Origin: Bradyrhizobium sp. G127
Lineage (GTDB): Bacteria > Pseudomonadota > Alphaproteobacteria > Rhizobiales > Xanthobacteraceae
Direction: 5' to 3'
Length of the DNA stretch: 64,000 nt
Assembly: GCF_021502575.1 (NCBI RefSeq)
Contig: NZ_JAKFGN010000003.1
Coordinates: forward strand, 62,001 to 126,000
The notes under the pieces are model-generated. The model saw only the letters and a list, made by a program, of their open reading frames with translations. It had not been told where the DNA came from and did no database searches. The position numbers were made by a program, and so were the translations under genes. Positions 23,643 to 31,104 of this stretch are shown piece by piece (positions within the stretch are counted from its first letter, which is position 1; every line of letters begins with the position of its first letter).

Positions 23643-25976
23643 ATGAACATTCTGCCCTCCAACCTGCGCTTCGGCGCGGGCCAGTCCGTCAAGCGTCTTG
23701 AGGATCAGCGGCTGCTCACTGGGCAGGGACATTTCACCGACGACAAGCCGCTGGATGGTATGTTGTGGCTCTACGTGCTGCGTTCGCCCCACGCACATGC
23801 GAAAATCAAGGCCATCGACACCAGCGCGGCATTGGCCGTACCGGGCGTCGCGGCGGTCTACACCGGGGCCGATCTGGTCGCCGACGACATCGGCACCATC
23901 CCCACCCTGCCGATCTTCAAGCGGCCCGATGGCTCGCCGATGGCTGCGCCGCCGCGGCGATTGCTGGCGCATGACGTCGTTCGCTTTGCAGGCGAGCCGG
24001 TCGCCGCGGTGCTCGCGTCGTCGCGCGCTGATGCGCAGACCGCGGCCGAAGCCATCGCCATCGACTACGACATCCTGCCTGCAGTCATCAGTCCGGTTGA
24101 TGCGCTTGCCCCCGGCGCGCCGGCGGTCTGGCCCGATGCGCCCGACAATATCGCTGCCGCCATGAGCTACGGCGACGCAGCGGCAACCGAGGCCGCCTTC
24201 GCCCAGGCAAGGCACGTGGTCTCGCTCGATCTTGCCAGCCAGCGGCTGGTGCCCTCCGCCATGGAGCCGCGCAGCACCATGGCGGAAGTCGATAAAAAGA
24301 CCGGCCGCCTCACACTTCATGTCCAGACCCAGACGCCGACTGCGACACGCGACATTCTCGCGGATGTCGTGCTGAAGCGTCCCAAGGACAGCGTGCATGT
24401 GCTGGTCGGCGACATCGGCGGCGGCTTTGGCCATAAGGTCAATCTCTATCCGGAAGACGGTCTCGTCGCCTATGCCGCGACGAAACTGAAGCGGACGGTG
24501 CGCTGGCGCGGTGATCGCATCGATGACTTCGTCGGCGGCTCCCATGGCCGCGACCTCACTTCCACCGGCGAGTTCGCGCTCGACGAGAAAGGCCGCGTGC
24601 TCGCTTTCCGCGTGCGGTCGCTGGGCGGCGTCGGTGCTTATCTCACCGGCGCGGGCGTGATCATTCCACTGGTGCTCGGGCCGTTCGTGGCCACCGGCGT
24701 CTACGATCTTCCGCTGGTTCACTTCGACATCAAGGCGGTGATGACCCACACCGCGCCGACCGGACCCTATCGCGGTGCCGGACGGCCGGAGGCGGTCTTC
24801 ATCGTCGAGCGGCTGATGGATGCCGCTGCGCGGCAAATCGGCATGGACCCTCGCCAGATCCGCAAGGTCAACTACATCAAGCCGGCGCAGATTCCCTACA
24901 CCAACGCGGTCGGTCAGGTTTATGACAGCGGTGCCTTCGCGCACATGCTTGATCGTGCCTCGAAACTGGCGGACTGGGACGGCTTCGCCGCGCGCAAGAA
25001 GGCCGCCAGAAAAAAGGGTCTGCTCTACGGCCGCGGCCTCACCAGCTACATCGAATGGACCGGCGGCCGCGTGCACACCGAGAAGGTGACGCTGCATGCC
25101 ACGGCCGAGGGCCGCGTGGTACTGCAATCGGGCACGCAGGCGATGGGGCAGGGACTTCAGACCAGCTATTCGCAAATGGTCGCAGCCGCGCTCGGCATTC
25201 CTGTCGATCGCATCGACGTCATTCAGGGCGATACCGACAAGGCCACGGGCGGCGGCAGCGTAGGCTCGCGCTCGCTGTTCGTCGGCGGCACCGCAGCGGT
25301 TGTATCGGCGGGTGATCTGATCCAGAAGGCGCGCGAGAAGGCTTCGCACGTGCTGGAGGCTTCGGTGGGCGACATCGAATATGGCGACGGTGTCCTGACC
25401 GTGGTCGGCACCGACCGCCGTGTCAGCCTGTTCGATCTGGCGAAGGACGAGAAGGATGCCCGGCTCACTGTCGACAGCCAGGGCGATGTCGATGGACCGA
25501 CCTGGCCGAACGGCACCCACATCTGCGAACTGGAGATCGATCCGGACACCGGCGTGACCCGTGTAGTGCGCTACACCACGGTGGATGATGTCGGTGTTGC
25601 CATCAATCCGATGCTGGTCACGGGTCAGGTGCATGGCGGTGTAGCGCAGGGCATCGGGCAGGCGCTGTATGAAGGCGTGGTCTATGACGCGTCTGGGCAA
25701 TTGCTGACCGCGAGTTATCAAGACTATTGCATCCCGCGCGCCAGCGACATGCCGCAAAACATCGAGGTGACGCTGGACGATTCCGCACCGTGCGTGACCA
25801 ATCCGCTGGGCGCAAAGGGCTGCGGCGAGTCCGGCGCCATTGGGGGGCCGCCCTGTATCGTCAATGGCGTGATGGATGCGTTGAGTGAACTCGGCATCAC
25901 ATCGCTGCAAACGCCGCTGACCCCGGTGAAGATCTGGGAAGCGATCCGCGCCGCGAAAGCGAACAAGGCGGCGTAA
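23643..25976 (+). CDS. Xanthine dehydrogenase family molybdopterin-binding subunit, stand-alone
   Basis: A 777-aa molybdenum hydroxylase large subunit, homologous in layout to the CoxL-like protein encoded at 2949-5300 but clearly divergent. RLEDQRLLTGQGHFTDDKPLDGMLW opens the protein; VGDIGGGFGHKVNLYPED is the cofactor region; TGPYRGAGRPEAVF is the form II type active-site loop; GSRSLFVGG and KGCGESGAIGGPP near the end carry conserved cofactor and Glu residues. The start at 23643 has GAAGGA upstream. Unusually, no Fe-S or FAD subunit gene is next to it; the neighbour on the other side is a DMSO-reductase-type enzyme divergently transcribed. It must borrow partner subunits or work with different ones. 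Confidence 0.88.
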   Translation: MNILPSNLRFGAGQSVKRLEDQRLLTGQGHFTDDKPLDGMLWLYVLRSPHAHAKIKAIDTSAALAVPGVAAVYTGADLVADDIGTIPTLPIFKRPDGSPMAAPPRRLLAHDVVRFAGEPVAAVLASSRADAQTAAEAIAIDYDILPAVISPVDALAPGAPAVWPDAPDNIAAAMSYGDAAATEAAFAQARHVVSLDLASQRLVPSAMEPRSTMAEVDKKTGRLTLHVQTQTPTATRDILADVVLKRPKDSVHVLVGDIGGGFGHKVNLYPEDGLVAYAATKLKRTVRWRGDRIDDFVGGSHGRDLTSTGEFALDEKGRVLAFRVRSLGGVGAYLTGAGVIIPLVLGPFVATGVYDLPLVHFDIKAVMTHTAPTGPYRGAGRPEAVFIVERLMDAAARQIGMDPRQIRKVNYIKPAQIPYTNAVGQVYDSGAFAHMLDRASKLADWDGFAARKKAARKKGLLYGRGLTSYIEWTGGRVHTEKVTLHATAEGRVVLQSGTQAMGQGLQTSYSQMVAAALGIPVDRIDVIQGDTDKATGGGSVGSRSLFVGGTAAVVSAGDLIQKAREKASHVLEASVGDIEYGDGVLTVVGTDRRVSLFDLAKDEKDARLTVDSQGDVDGPTWPNGTHICELEIDPDTGVTRVVRYTTVDDVGVAINPMLVTGQVHGGVAQGIGQALYEGVVYDASGQLLTASYQDYCIPRASDMPQNIEVTLDDSAPCVTNPLGAKGCGESGAIGGPPCIVNGVMDALSELGITSLQTPLTPVKIWEAIRAAKANKAA

Positions 25977-25985
25977 GGGTCAAGC

Positions 25986-26060
25986 CGTCATTGCGAGGAG
26001 CGCAGCGACGAAGCAATCCAGCTTTGATTATGGGTTGCTTTGCTTCGCTCGCAATGACGG
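25986..26060. repeat. Palindromic intergenic repeat, family A, copy 1
   Basis: Begins CGTCATTGCGAGGAGCGCAG and ends CTTCGCTCGCAATGACGG, with GAAGCAATCC and GGTTGCTTTGC as inner arms, so the whole folds into one long imperfect hairpin. It lies between convergent genes. Related copies are at 37273 and 39862. Confidence 0.8.
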
Positions 26061-26076
26061 TCGTGCAAACGACGCC

Positions 26077-26712
26077 CTATTTGCCTTTGCCCTCGGCGCC
26101 CAGTTCGCCCAATGTGGACCACAAGGTCTTGGCGATCTTGCGGATATGCGCCGGCGGCTTGTTGAGGAACTGATCCAGATCCCAAGTCTGTCCGGCCACA
26201 CGCAATGCGCCGATGGCGCTCATGGCGAGAAGCCGGATCCGCAGTTGATCGGCTTTTCCCTTGGCGCGGGCGGTCAGAGCCTCCACCAGCTTCTGTTCGA
26301 GCTTGGCGTATTTCAGATGATCGCGTGCGCGCAGCGCCGGTGTATTCTTGATGAGCTTGCCGAGGGCCAGCGTTTGCGGATTGACCGCCGCGACGATGGT
26401 GGAGATGAGCGCTTCCTCGACGGTCTTGGCCATCGGCTCTTTCGTCGGGCGTGATGCCACCTCCTCCAGCAGTGAGTCGGCGAATTCGTCCTGCCAAGCG
26501 GCGACGACATCTTCCTTGGCCGGGAAATAGTCGAAGAATCCCCGCTTCGACACGTCCGCTGCGTCGGCGATCTGGTCGATCGTGGTGGCGTCGAAGCCCT
26601 GTTCGAGAAACAGCGTCATCGCGGCTTGCGCGATGCGCTCACGGGTCTGTCGGCGCTTGCGCTCGCGCAGCCCTTCCGCAGGTTTCCTGGTTTCGTTCTT
26701 CGAACCGCGCAT
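26077..26712 (-). CDS. TetR-family transcriptional regulator
   Basis: A 211-aa TetR regulator. The N-terminal domain has RKRRQTRERIAQAAMTLFLEQGFDATTIDQIADAADVSKRGFFDYFPAKEDVVAAW, a full helix-turn-helix with the family's conserved FDYFPAKED end. The rest is helical and of no known ligand class. It lies 82 bp downstream of the PmtA-like methyltransferase gene on the same strand and may be co-transcribed with it. What it controls is not visible; the methyltransferase gene or itself is the simplest guess. Confidence 0.9.
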   Translation of the reverse strand: MRGSKNETRKPAEGLRERKRRQTRERIAQAAMTLFLEQGFDATTIDQIADAADVSKRGFFDYFPAKEDVVAAWQDEFADSLLEEVASRPTKEPMAKTVEEALISTIVAAVNPQTLALGKLIKNTPALRARDHLKYAKLEQKLVEALTARAKGKADQLRIRLLAMSAIGALRVAGQTWDLDQFLNKPPAHIRKIAKTLWSTLGELGAEGKGK

Positions 26713-26794
26713 GTGTCTCAGCTGCCGGAGATGTCCGGCTCAGATACATCATTCGCGGCAGGTCGAGGCAAGGGCTTTTGCGTTGCGGCCGCCC

Positions 26795-27430
26795 TCATGA
26801 TGGTTCGGCGAATGATGGATCCGATGTACGGCGCGCACCGAGGGGCTGCCGCCGGGTGATGCGATAGACCGCGGCGGGCGGAAGATTGCGGACGGTTCCG
26901 CCGACGCGGGTGGCTTTCAATCCAAGCCGGTCGAGAATCGGCCGCGGCACCGGACATCGCGGCCCATAGGTGAACTGGTAGAACGCGCCCGTGGGGCGCA
27001 GATAGCTGAATGCGCCGTTGAGGATCGACATGATCTTGCGCGGCGACATCGACAGCAGCGGAAGGCCGCTCACCACCGCGCCCACGGTTGCTTCCGGAAA
27101 CAATTTGTACTGCGCGAGTTGCGACGCATCCATCCACAGTACGCGCGCCTGCGGGAAGCGAAGCTGCAACACACGCATGAAGTCAGAGCCGTATTCGATC
27201 AGCGTCAGGTCTTGTTCGCGCACACCCTGCGCCAATAGCGCCCGGGTGAACACGCCCGTGCCCGCGCCAAGCTCGATCACCGGGCCGTCGGAAGGGCCGA
27301 TCTCGCGGGTGATGACGCGGGCGAGCGATTCGCTCGATGGCGCGATGGCCGCGACCCGCATCGGGTCGCTGGTCCACGACCAGAAGAATCGAAATATATC
27401 GGCGCATTCATTCGTGGTTGCATTTGTCAT
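26795..27430 (-). CDS. SAM-dependent methyltransferase, phospholipid N-methyltransferase (PmtA) like
   Basis: A 211-aa class I SAM methyltransferase. The SAM-binding motif is VIELGAGTGVFTRALLAQG (about residues 51-69), followed by LTLIEYGSDFMRVLQ, the acidic end of strand 2, and VVSGLPLLSMSPRKIMSIL. The N-terminal WSWTSDPMRVAAIAPSSESLARVI and the GPRCPVPRPILDRLGL segment agree with the rhizobial/Rhodobacter PmtA branch, which methylates phosphatidylethanolamine toward phosphatidylcholine. The call to the phospholipid branch is by likeness; a true pmtA may exist elsewhere in the genome. Tail residues after about 190 look unconserved. Confidence 0.72.
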   Translation of the reverse strand: MTNATTNECADIFRFFWSWTSDPMRVAAIAPSSESLARVITREIGPSDGPVIELGAGTGVFTRALLAQGVREQDLTLIEYGSDFMRVLQLRFPQARVLWMDASQLAQYKLFPEATVGAVVSGLPLLSMSPRKIMSILNGAFSYLRPTGAFYQFTYGPRCPVPRPILDRLGLKATRVGGTVRNLPPAAVYRITRRQPLGARRTSDPSFAEPS

Positions 27431-27765
27431 CGCGGGCTCCGGTCATGACACAAGCTCAGCCTTTGCCCAGACGGGCGACGGTAAAATGTGCATCTGTTGC
27501 GTTTATGTATCTATTGCAAATATGCACTTGATGCAGATATATCTTTGGCGTGCCGCGCAATCAAGGCTTCGTGCGCGTCAGATTGCCGCGCGGGTATCTC
27601 CGGTGCGAAGAGGACAGATCGCCAGAAACGCGTATGTGCGCCCGCGGCGCGCTATGGCGAACCGGGTGAGGGGCAACTGTTTCAATGGGAAAAGCAGGCG
27701 CTCCTCACCCCAATCCTCCGCGCCGCGTGATCGATATCACTGGCACAGTTCGAATCGAGGAAATT
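27431..27765. other. 335-bp intergenic region upstream of the PmtA-like gene
   Basis: No gene is supported here: the open frames are short, lack ribosome sites and have no family likeness. An AT-richer patch at 27489-27540 contains TGCATC (27489-27494) and its inverse GATGCA (27530-27535), which could be a regulatory site for the methyltransferase gene. Confidence 0.5.
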
Positions 27766-28641
27766 CTAGCGCGGGCCTTCGTCTGCTGTGCGCAGCGCGG
27801 TCAGGCCTTCGCGATAAGTTGGATAGGCCAGCGTGACGCCAAGCTCATTGCGCAACAGATCGTTCCGCACGCGTTTGCTTTCGGCGTAGAATGAGCGTCC
27901 CATCTCGGTCAGACCGGCATCGTCGAGGCTGATTTCCGGCGGTGGTGCGACGCCGCACACAGATGCCGCGAATGCCACCACGTCCTGTGGCGGCGCGGGC
28001 TCGTTGTCGGTGACGTTGTAGATCGCGCCGGCGCGCGGCCGTTCGAGCGAGGCATCGAGCACGCGTGCGATGTCCTCCACATGGATGCGATTGAATACCT
28101 GACCGGGCTTGATGATCCGCTTCGCTGTTCCGCGCGCCAGTTGCACGAGCTGGCTCTGGCCGGGACCGTAGATTCCCGCCAGCCGGAAAACATGGACCGG
28201 GATATCGTTCGCCGCGCCGAAGGCCAGCCAGGCCTGCTCTGCGGCGGCCCGCTCGATGGAGCGCGCGTTGGTCGGCGTTGCCGGAGTCTGCTCATCGATC
28301 CATGCGCCGCCATGATCGCCATAAACGCCGATTGTGGAGAGATAGCCGATCCAGCGCAGCTTTGGCGCAGCGGCGATCTGGGGGGCGTAGGTTTTCAGAA
28401 CAGGATCGCCGCAAGCTCCGGGCGGCACCGAGATCAGCAGTGCATCCGCAGCCGCAAGATCGGCTTCGATGGCGCTGTCGCCTCCGTCCGGGCCGAACAC
28501 ACGCGCCGCGATCCCTGCGGTGGACAGGACCTGCGCCTTGTCGCGTGACCGCACGGTCCCGCTGACATGATCGCCGCCCGCGATCCGCCGGTCGGCGAAG
28601 GTTTTGCCGCTGAAGCCGAGGCCGAAAACAAAGAGGTTCAC
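27766..28641 (-). CDS. NAD(P)-dependent epimerase/dehydratase-like SDR protein (YeeZ-like)
   Basis: A 291-aa Rossmann protein. It opens MNLFVFGLGFSGKTFADRRIAGG, a variant of the GxxGxxG dinucleotide motif, then GTVRSRDK, ISVPPGACGDPVL and YLSTIGVYGDHGGAWIDE, with FRLAGIYGPGQSQL and FNRIHVEDIARVLDASL, the extended-SDR signature. The canonical YxxxK is replaced, with the GVYGDHGG stretch in its usual neighbourhood, as in YeeZ-type proteins whose function is undefined. Its 5' side abuts the tandem hairpin elements. It stands alone between the methyltransferase promoter region and these elements. Confidence 0.8.
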   Translation of the reverse strand: MNLFVFGLGFSGKTFADRRIAGGDHVSGTVRSRDKAQVLSTAGIAARVFGPDGGDSAIEADLAAADALLISVPPGACGDPVLKTYAPQIAAAPKLRWIGYLSTIGVYGDHGGAWIDEQTPATPTNARSIERAAAEQAWLAFGAANDIPVHVFRLAGIYGPGQSQLVQLARGTAKRIIKPGQVFNRIHVEDIARVLDASLERPRAGAIYNVTDNEPAPPQDVVAFAASVCGVAPPPEISLDDAGLTEMGRSFYAESKRVRNDLLRNELGVTLAYPTYREGLTALRTADEGPR

Positions 28642-28676
28642 GAAAGGCCCTGTTCAAGAGGAGCGATGCGACGTAC

Positions 28677-28753
28677 CTAGTATGGTGGTTCGCAAGTCCG
28701 CAACATTTTCTCATCCGGTCCATTTGCGGACTTGCGAACCAAAACCACACTAG
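28677..28753. repeat. CTAG-ended palindromic element 1 (MITE-like)
   Basis: A 77-bp hairpin element bounded by CTAG at both ends. The arms are CTAGT-N-TGG, then TGGTTCGCAAGTCCGCAA (18 bp) perfectly inverted on the right side, with three extra bases in the right arm. The loop of about 20 bases begins ATGGACC when read on the minus strand. It is related to the next element. Confidence 0.85.
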
Positions 28754-28765
28754 AATTATAGGTTT

Positions 28766-28840
28766 CTAGTGCCCTTTTGAATCCGAAGTTCGCCATGGAA
28801 CGTGCCGCGAAACGAGGCGAACTTCGGATTCGGGCACTAG
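28766..28840. repeat. CTAG-ended palindromic element 2 (MITE-like)
   Basis: A 75-bp hairpin bounded by CTAGTGCCC and GGGCACTAG. The inner stem is GAATCCGAAGTTCGCC (16 bp, perfect) with four extra T in the left arm and a loop starting ATGGAAC. It lies 12 bp after element 1, in opposite orientation, and shares its plan though the stem bases differ. Confidence 0.85.
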
Positions 28841-28879
28841 TGGCTCACAGAGTGACCTTCAACACAACGGAGCGCCGGA

Positions 28880-29152
28880 TTGGGCGACTATGATCCGCTT
28901 CGCGACTATCTCGCGCGCCAGACCCTGCCTGAACTTGTCCTGAGCTTCGATCAGATCGAGGACCTGCTTGGCTTCGCGCTGCCGCGTGCGTCGCAGCGGG
29001 CGTCGTGGTGGGAGAAGGAGCGCAATCCTGAAAACGCCCGGCCGCAGCGCGACGCGATCCGCGACGGCGGCTATGAGGCGACGCGTCTGGCTGACGGCAA
29101 GGGTGTGCGGTTCCGGAAGCTGTCCGCGGACCGGTACAGGCCAAACCGCTAG
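28880..29152 (+). CDS. Small DUF7662-like protein
   Basis: A 90-aa soluble protein with YDPLRDYLARQTLPELVLSFDQIEDLLGFALPRASQRASWWEKE, then RDAIRDGGYEATRLADGKGVRFRKL. I match this by memory to the small DUF7662-type domain that occurs alone or attached to other domains; its function is unknown. The start is a TTG at 28880, chosen because CGGAG lies 7 bases upstream and the conserved YDPL begins three codons later; there is no ATG or GTG before the domain. It is preceded by the two CTAG hairpin elements and stands alone. The charge pattern suggests a nucleic-acid or protein-binding role, but this is only inference. Confidence 0.65.
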   Translation: MGDYDPLRDYLARQTLPELVLSFDQIEDLLGFALPRASQRASWWEKERNPENARPQRDAIRDGGYEATRLADGKGVRFRKLSADRYRPNR

Positions 29153-29292
29153 AAACGCGTCGGTTCGAATATTCCTTGTGCGCCGCAAAAATTTTTGCGC
29201 GGGCCGCACATTGCCGATGCGAAAGTTCAATGCCCTGCTGCTGTGGGATGCCGCTATAAAGGCGTCTCAACAAAAATAACTGGGAGCAGTAC

Positions 29293-30489
29293 ATGACATC
29301 GAAATTTCTGGCAGCCGCTGTCGCGGCCTTCGGCCTGACGACGGCGCTGCCGGCTGCGGCGCAAGGCGTGAAGATCGGCATTCTCAACGATCAGTCCGGC
29401 GTCTATGCCGACTACGGCGGCAAGTGGTCGTTCGAGGCAGCCAAGATGGCGGTCGAGGATTTCGGCGGCACGGTGCTTGGCCAGAAAATCGAAGTGGTCT
29501 CCGCCGACCATCAGAACAAGCCAGACCTCGGCGTCAGCATTGCACGCCGCTGGTATGAGGTCGAAGGCGTCGACATGATCACCGAGCTGACCACGTCTTC
29601 GGTCGCGCTCGCGATCCACGACCTGTCCAAGCAGATGAAGAAGATCGACATCGTTGTCGGCGCGGCAACCTCACGCTTGAGCGGCGATGCCTGCCAGCCC
29701 TACGGCTTCCACTGGGCCTATGACACCCGCGCGCTGGCCTACGGCACTGGCGGCGCGCTGGTCAAGGCCGGCGGGGATTCCTGGTTCTTCATGACGGCCG
29801 ATTATGCCTTCGGCCATGCGCTCGAAAAGGACACCGGCGACTTCGTCACGCAACAGGGAGGCAAGGTGCTGGGCGCGGTCCGCATTCCGCTGAACACCTC
29901 GGACTTCTCGTCGTTCCTGCTGCAGGCGCAAAGCTCAAAGGCGAAGGTCATCGGTCTCGCCAATGCCGGTCTGGACACCACCAACTCGATCAAACAGGCG
30001 GCGGAATTCGGCATCGTTGCCGGCGGCCAGAAGCTCGCCGGTCTTCTGCTGACGCTGGCGGAAGTCCACGGCCTCGGATTGCAAGCAGCGCAGGGCCTTG
30101 TGCTGACCGAAGGCTATTACTGGGATCGCGATGACAGGTCGCGCAACTTCGGTGAAAAATTCTTCAAGCGCACCGGCCGGATGCCCAACATGATTCAGGC
30201 CGGCACCTATTCGGCAACCCTGTCCTATCTCAAGGCCGTCAAGGCCGCGGGCACCAAGGACACCGAAGCGGTGGCGAAGAAGCTGAAGGAGCTTCCTGTC
30301 GATGACGATTTCGCGCAGGGCGGCAAGGTTCTCGAAAACGGCCGCATGGTGCACGATCTCTATCTGTTCGAGGTCAAGAAGCCGTCGGAATCGAAGAAGC
30401 CCTGGGACTACTACAAGCAGCTCGCAGTGGTGCCGGGTGACAAGGCGTTCCCGACCGCCAAGGAGTCGGGCTGTCCGCTGACGAAGTAA
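29293..30489 (+). CDS. ABC transporter substrate-binding protein, HAAT/urea-amide type
   Basis: A 398-aa periplasmic type I binding protein. It has a signal peptide (MTSKFLAAAVAAFGLTTALPA, cut near AAAQG), then VKIGILNDQSGVYADYGGKWSFEAAKMAVEDFGG, the usual opening of this family, with ITELTTSSVALAIHDLSKQ and FFMTADYAFGHALEKDTGDFV in the ligand cleft region. GGGAGC upstream gives a good ribosome site. As with the other two binding-protein genes in this window no permease or ATPase genes are present nearby. It is a single gene with its own terminator. The ligand is unknown; rhizobial relatives are often induced by aromatic or amide compounds. Confidence 0.9.
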   Translation: MTSKFLAAAVAAFGLTTALPAAAQGVKIGILNDQSGVYADYGGKWSFEAAKMAVEDFGGTVLGQKIEVVSADHQNKPDLGVSIARRWYEVEGVDMITELTTSSVALAIHDLSKQMKKIDIVVGAATSRLSGDACQPYGFHWAYDTRALAYGTGGALVKAGGDSWFFMTADYAFGHALEKDTGDFVTQQGGKVLGAVRIPLNTSDFSSFLLQAQSSKAKVIGLANAGLDTTNSIKQAAEFGIVAGGQKLAGLLLTLAEVHGLGLQAAQGLVLTEGYYWDRDDRSRNFGEKFFKRTGRMPNMIQAGTYSATLSYLKAVKAAGTKDTEAVAKKLKELPVDDDFAQGGKVLENGRMVHDLYLFEVKKPSESKKPWDYYKQLAVVPGDKAFPTAKESGCPLTK

Positions 30490-30501
30490 GCGACGACACA
30501 G

Positions 30502-30538
30502 ATCCGGCCCGGCGCTGATCCGCCGGGCCGGATTTTTT
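30502..30538 (+). terminator. Rho-independent terminator after the binding-protein gene
   Basis: ATCCGGCCCGGCG (30502-30514) pairs perfectly with CGCCGGGCCGGAT (30521-30533) around a 6-base loop and is followed by six T. Confidence 0.95.
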
Positions 30539-30633
30539 GTGCGTTCTGCTGCTTTGATCTTCTGTGCAAAGCGCTGATACTATTCTCCCGTCGTTCGGCT
30601 CAGCTGCCGGCCTTGTGCGTTCAGGAGATTGAG

Positions 30634-30990
30634 ATGATCCGTTTGCCCCTGCCGTCTCTGCTGGCGCCGCTGGTTGTCTCGCTGGCGATGACCGCATCGG
30701 CGGTTGCGCAAACGCCGACGCCTCAGACATCTGCAGTGCAGCCGAACCGGGCCGCGTCTCCCACCTGCACATACAGCAGCAAGTCCTACAGCGACGGCGC
30801 GTTCGTTTGCGTGGAGAAATCGCTGATGCTGAAATGCACGGTGGATGACGCCAAGGCGGCGTGGAGTGTCGTCGCCGACAAGGATCTCGGCGATAAATGC
30901 CGGGCACCTGCGGCGCGGGGCACCATCTATCAGCAGCGCGCGCGCTGGAACCGGCGGAACATCGCCAGGGAAATCATGCCGCCGGGCTGA
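30634..30990 (+). CDS. Small exported cysteine-containing protein, function unknown
   Basis: A 118-aa protein with a signal peptide (MIRLPLPSLLAPLVVSLAMT, cut near AVA-QT), a short Pro/Thr/Gln linker, and a compact domain with three cysteines (TCTYSSKSYSDGAFVCVEKSLMLKC) whose spacing reminds me of DUF1496-type periplasmic proteins, followed by a basic Arg-rich tail. The likeness is weak. I chose the ATG at 30634 because CAGGAG lies upstream; an earlier start adds only six residues before the signal peptide. It stands alone between the binding-protein terminator and tarD. Confidence 0.65.
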   Translation: MIRLPLPSLLAPLVVSLAMTASAVAQTPTPQTSAVQPNRAASPTCTYSSKSYSDGAFVCVEKSLMLKCTVDDAKAAWSVVADKDLGDKCRAPAARGTIYQQRARWNRRNIAREIMPPG

Positions 30991-31104
30991 AGTATCAGGA
31001 CCCCCGCTAACGCGAATAAGCATGGCTCCGGCGCATGGCTGTGTAACTTCGGCAGCGATTTTCTGCTAAAGGGGCGCTTCGTTCAACGGAGAATCCCGTC
31101 CGTC

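Noticed and set aside
21973-23646. 557-codon plus-strand open frame
   Set aside because: Mirror of the DMSO-reductase-family gene; same reasons as above.
23562-25910. 782-codon minus-strand open frame
   Set aside because: It is the mirror of the stand-alone molybdenum hydroxylase subunit. High GC codon use leaves the antisense frame open; composition is His/Arg/Asp-rich as expected for a mirror frame.
27488-27730. 80-codon plus-strand frame in the gap before the PmtA-like gene
   Set aside because: No ribosome site, no conserved motif, unusual Cys/Arg composition; treated as non-coding.
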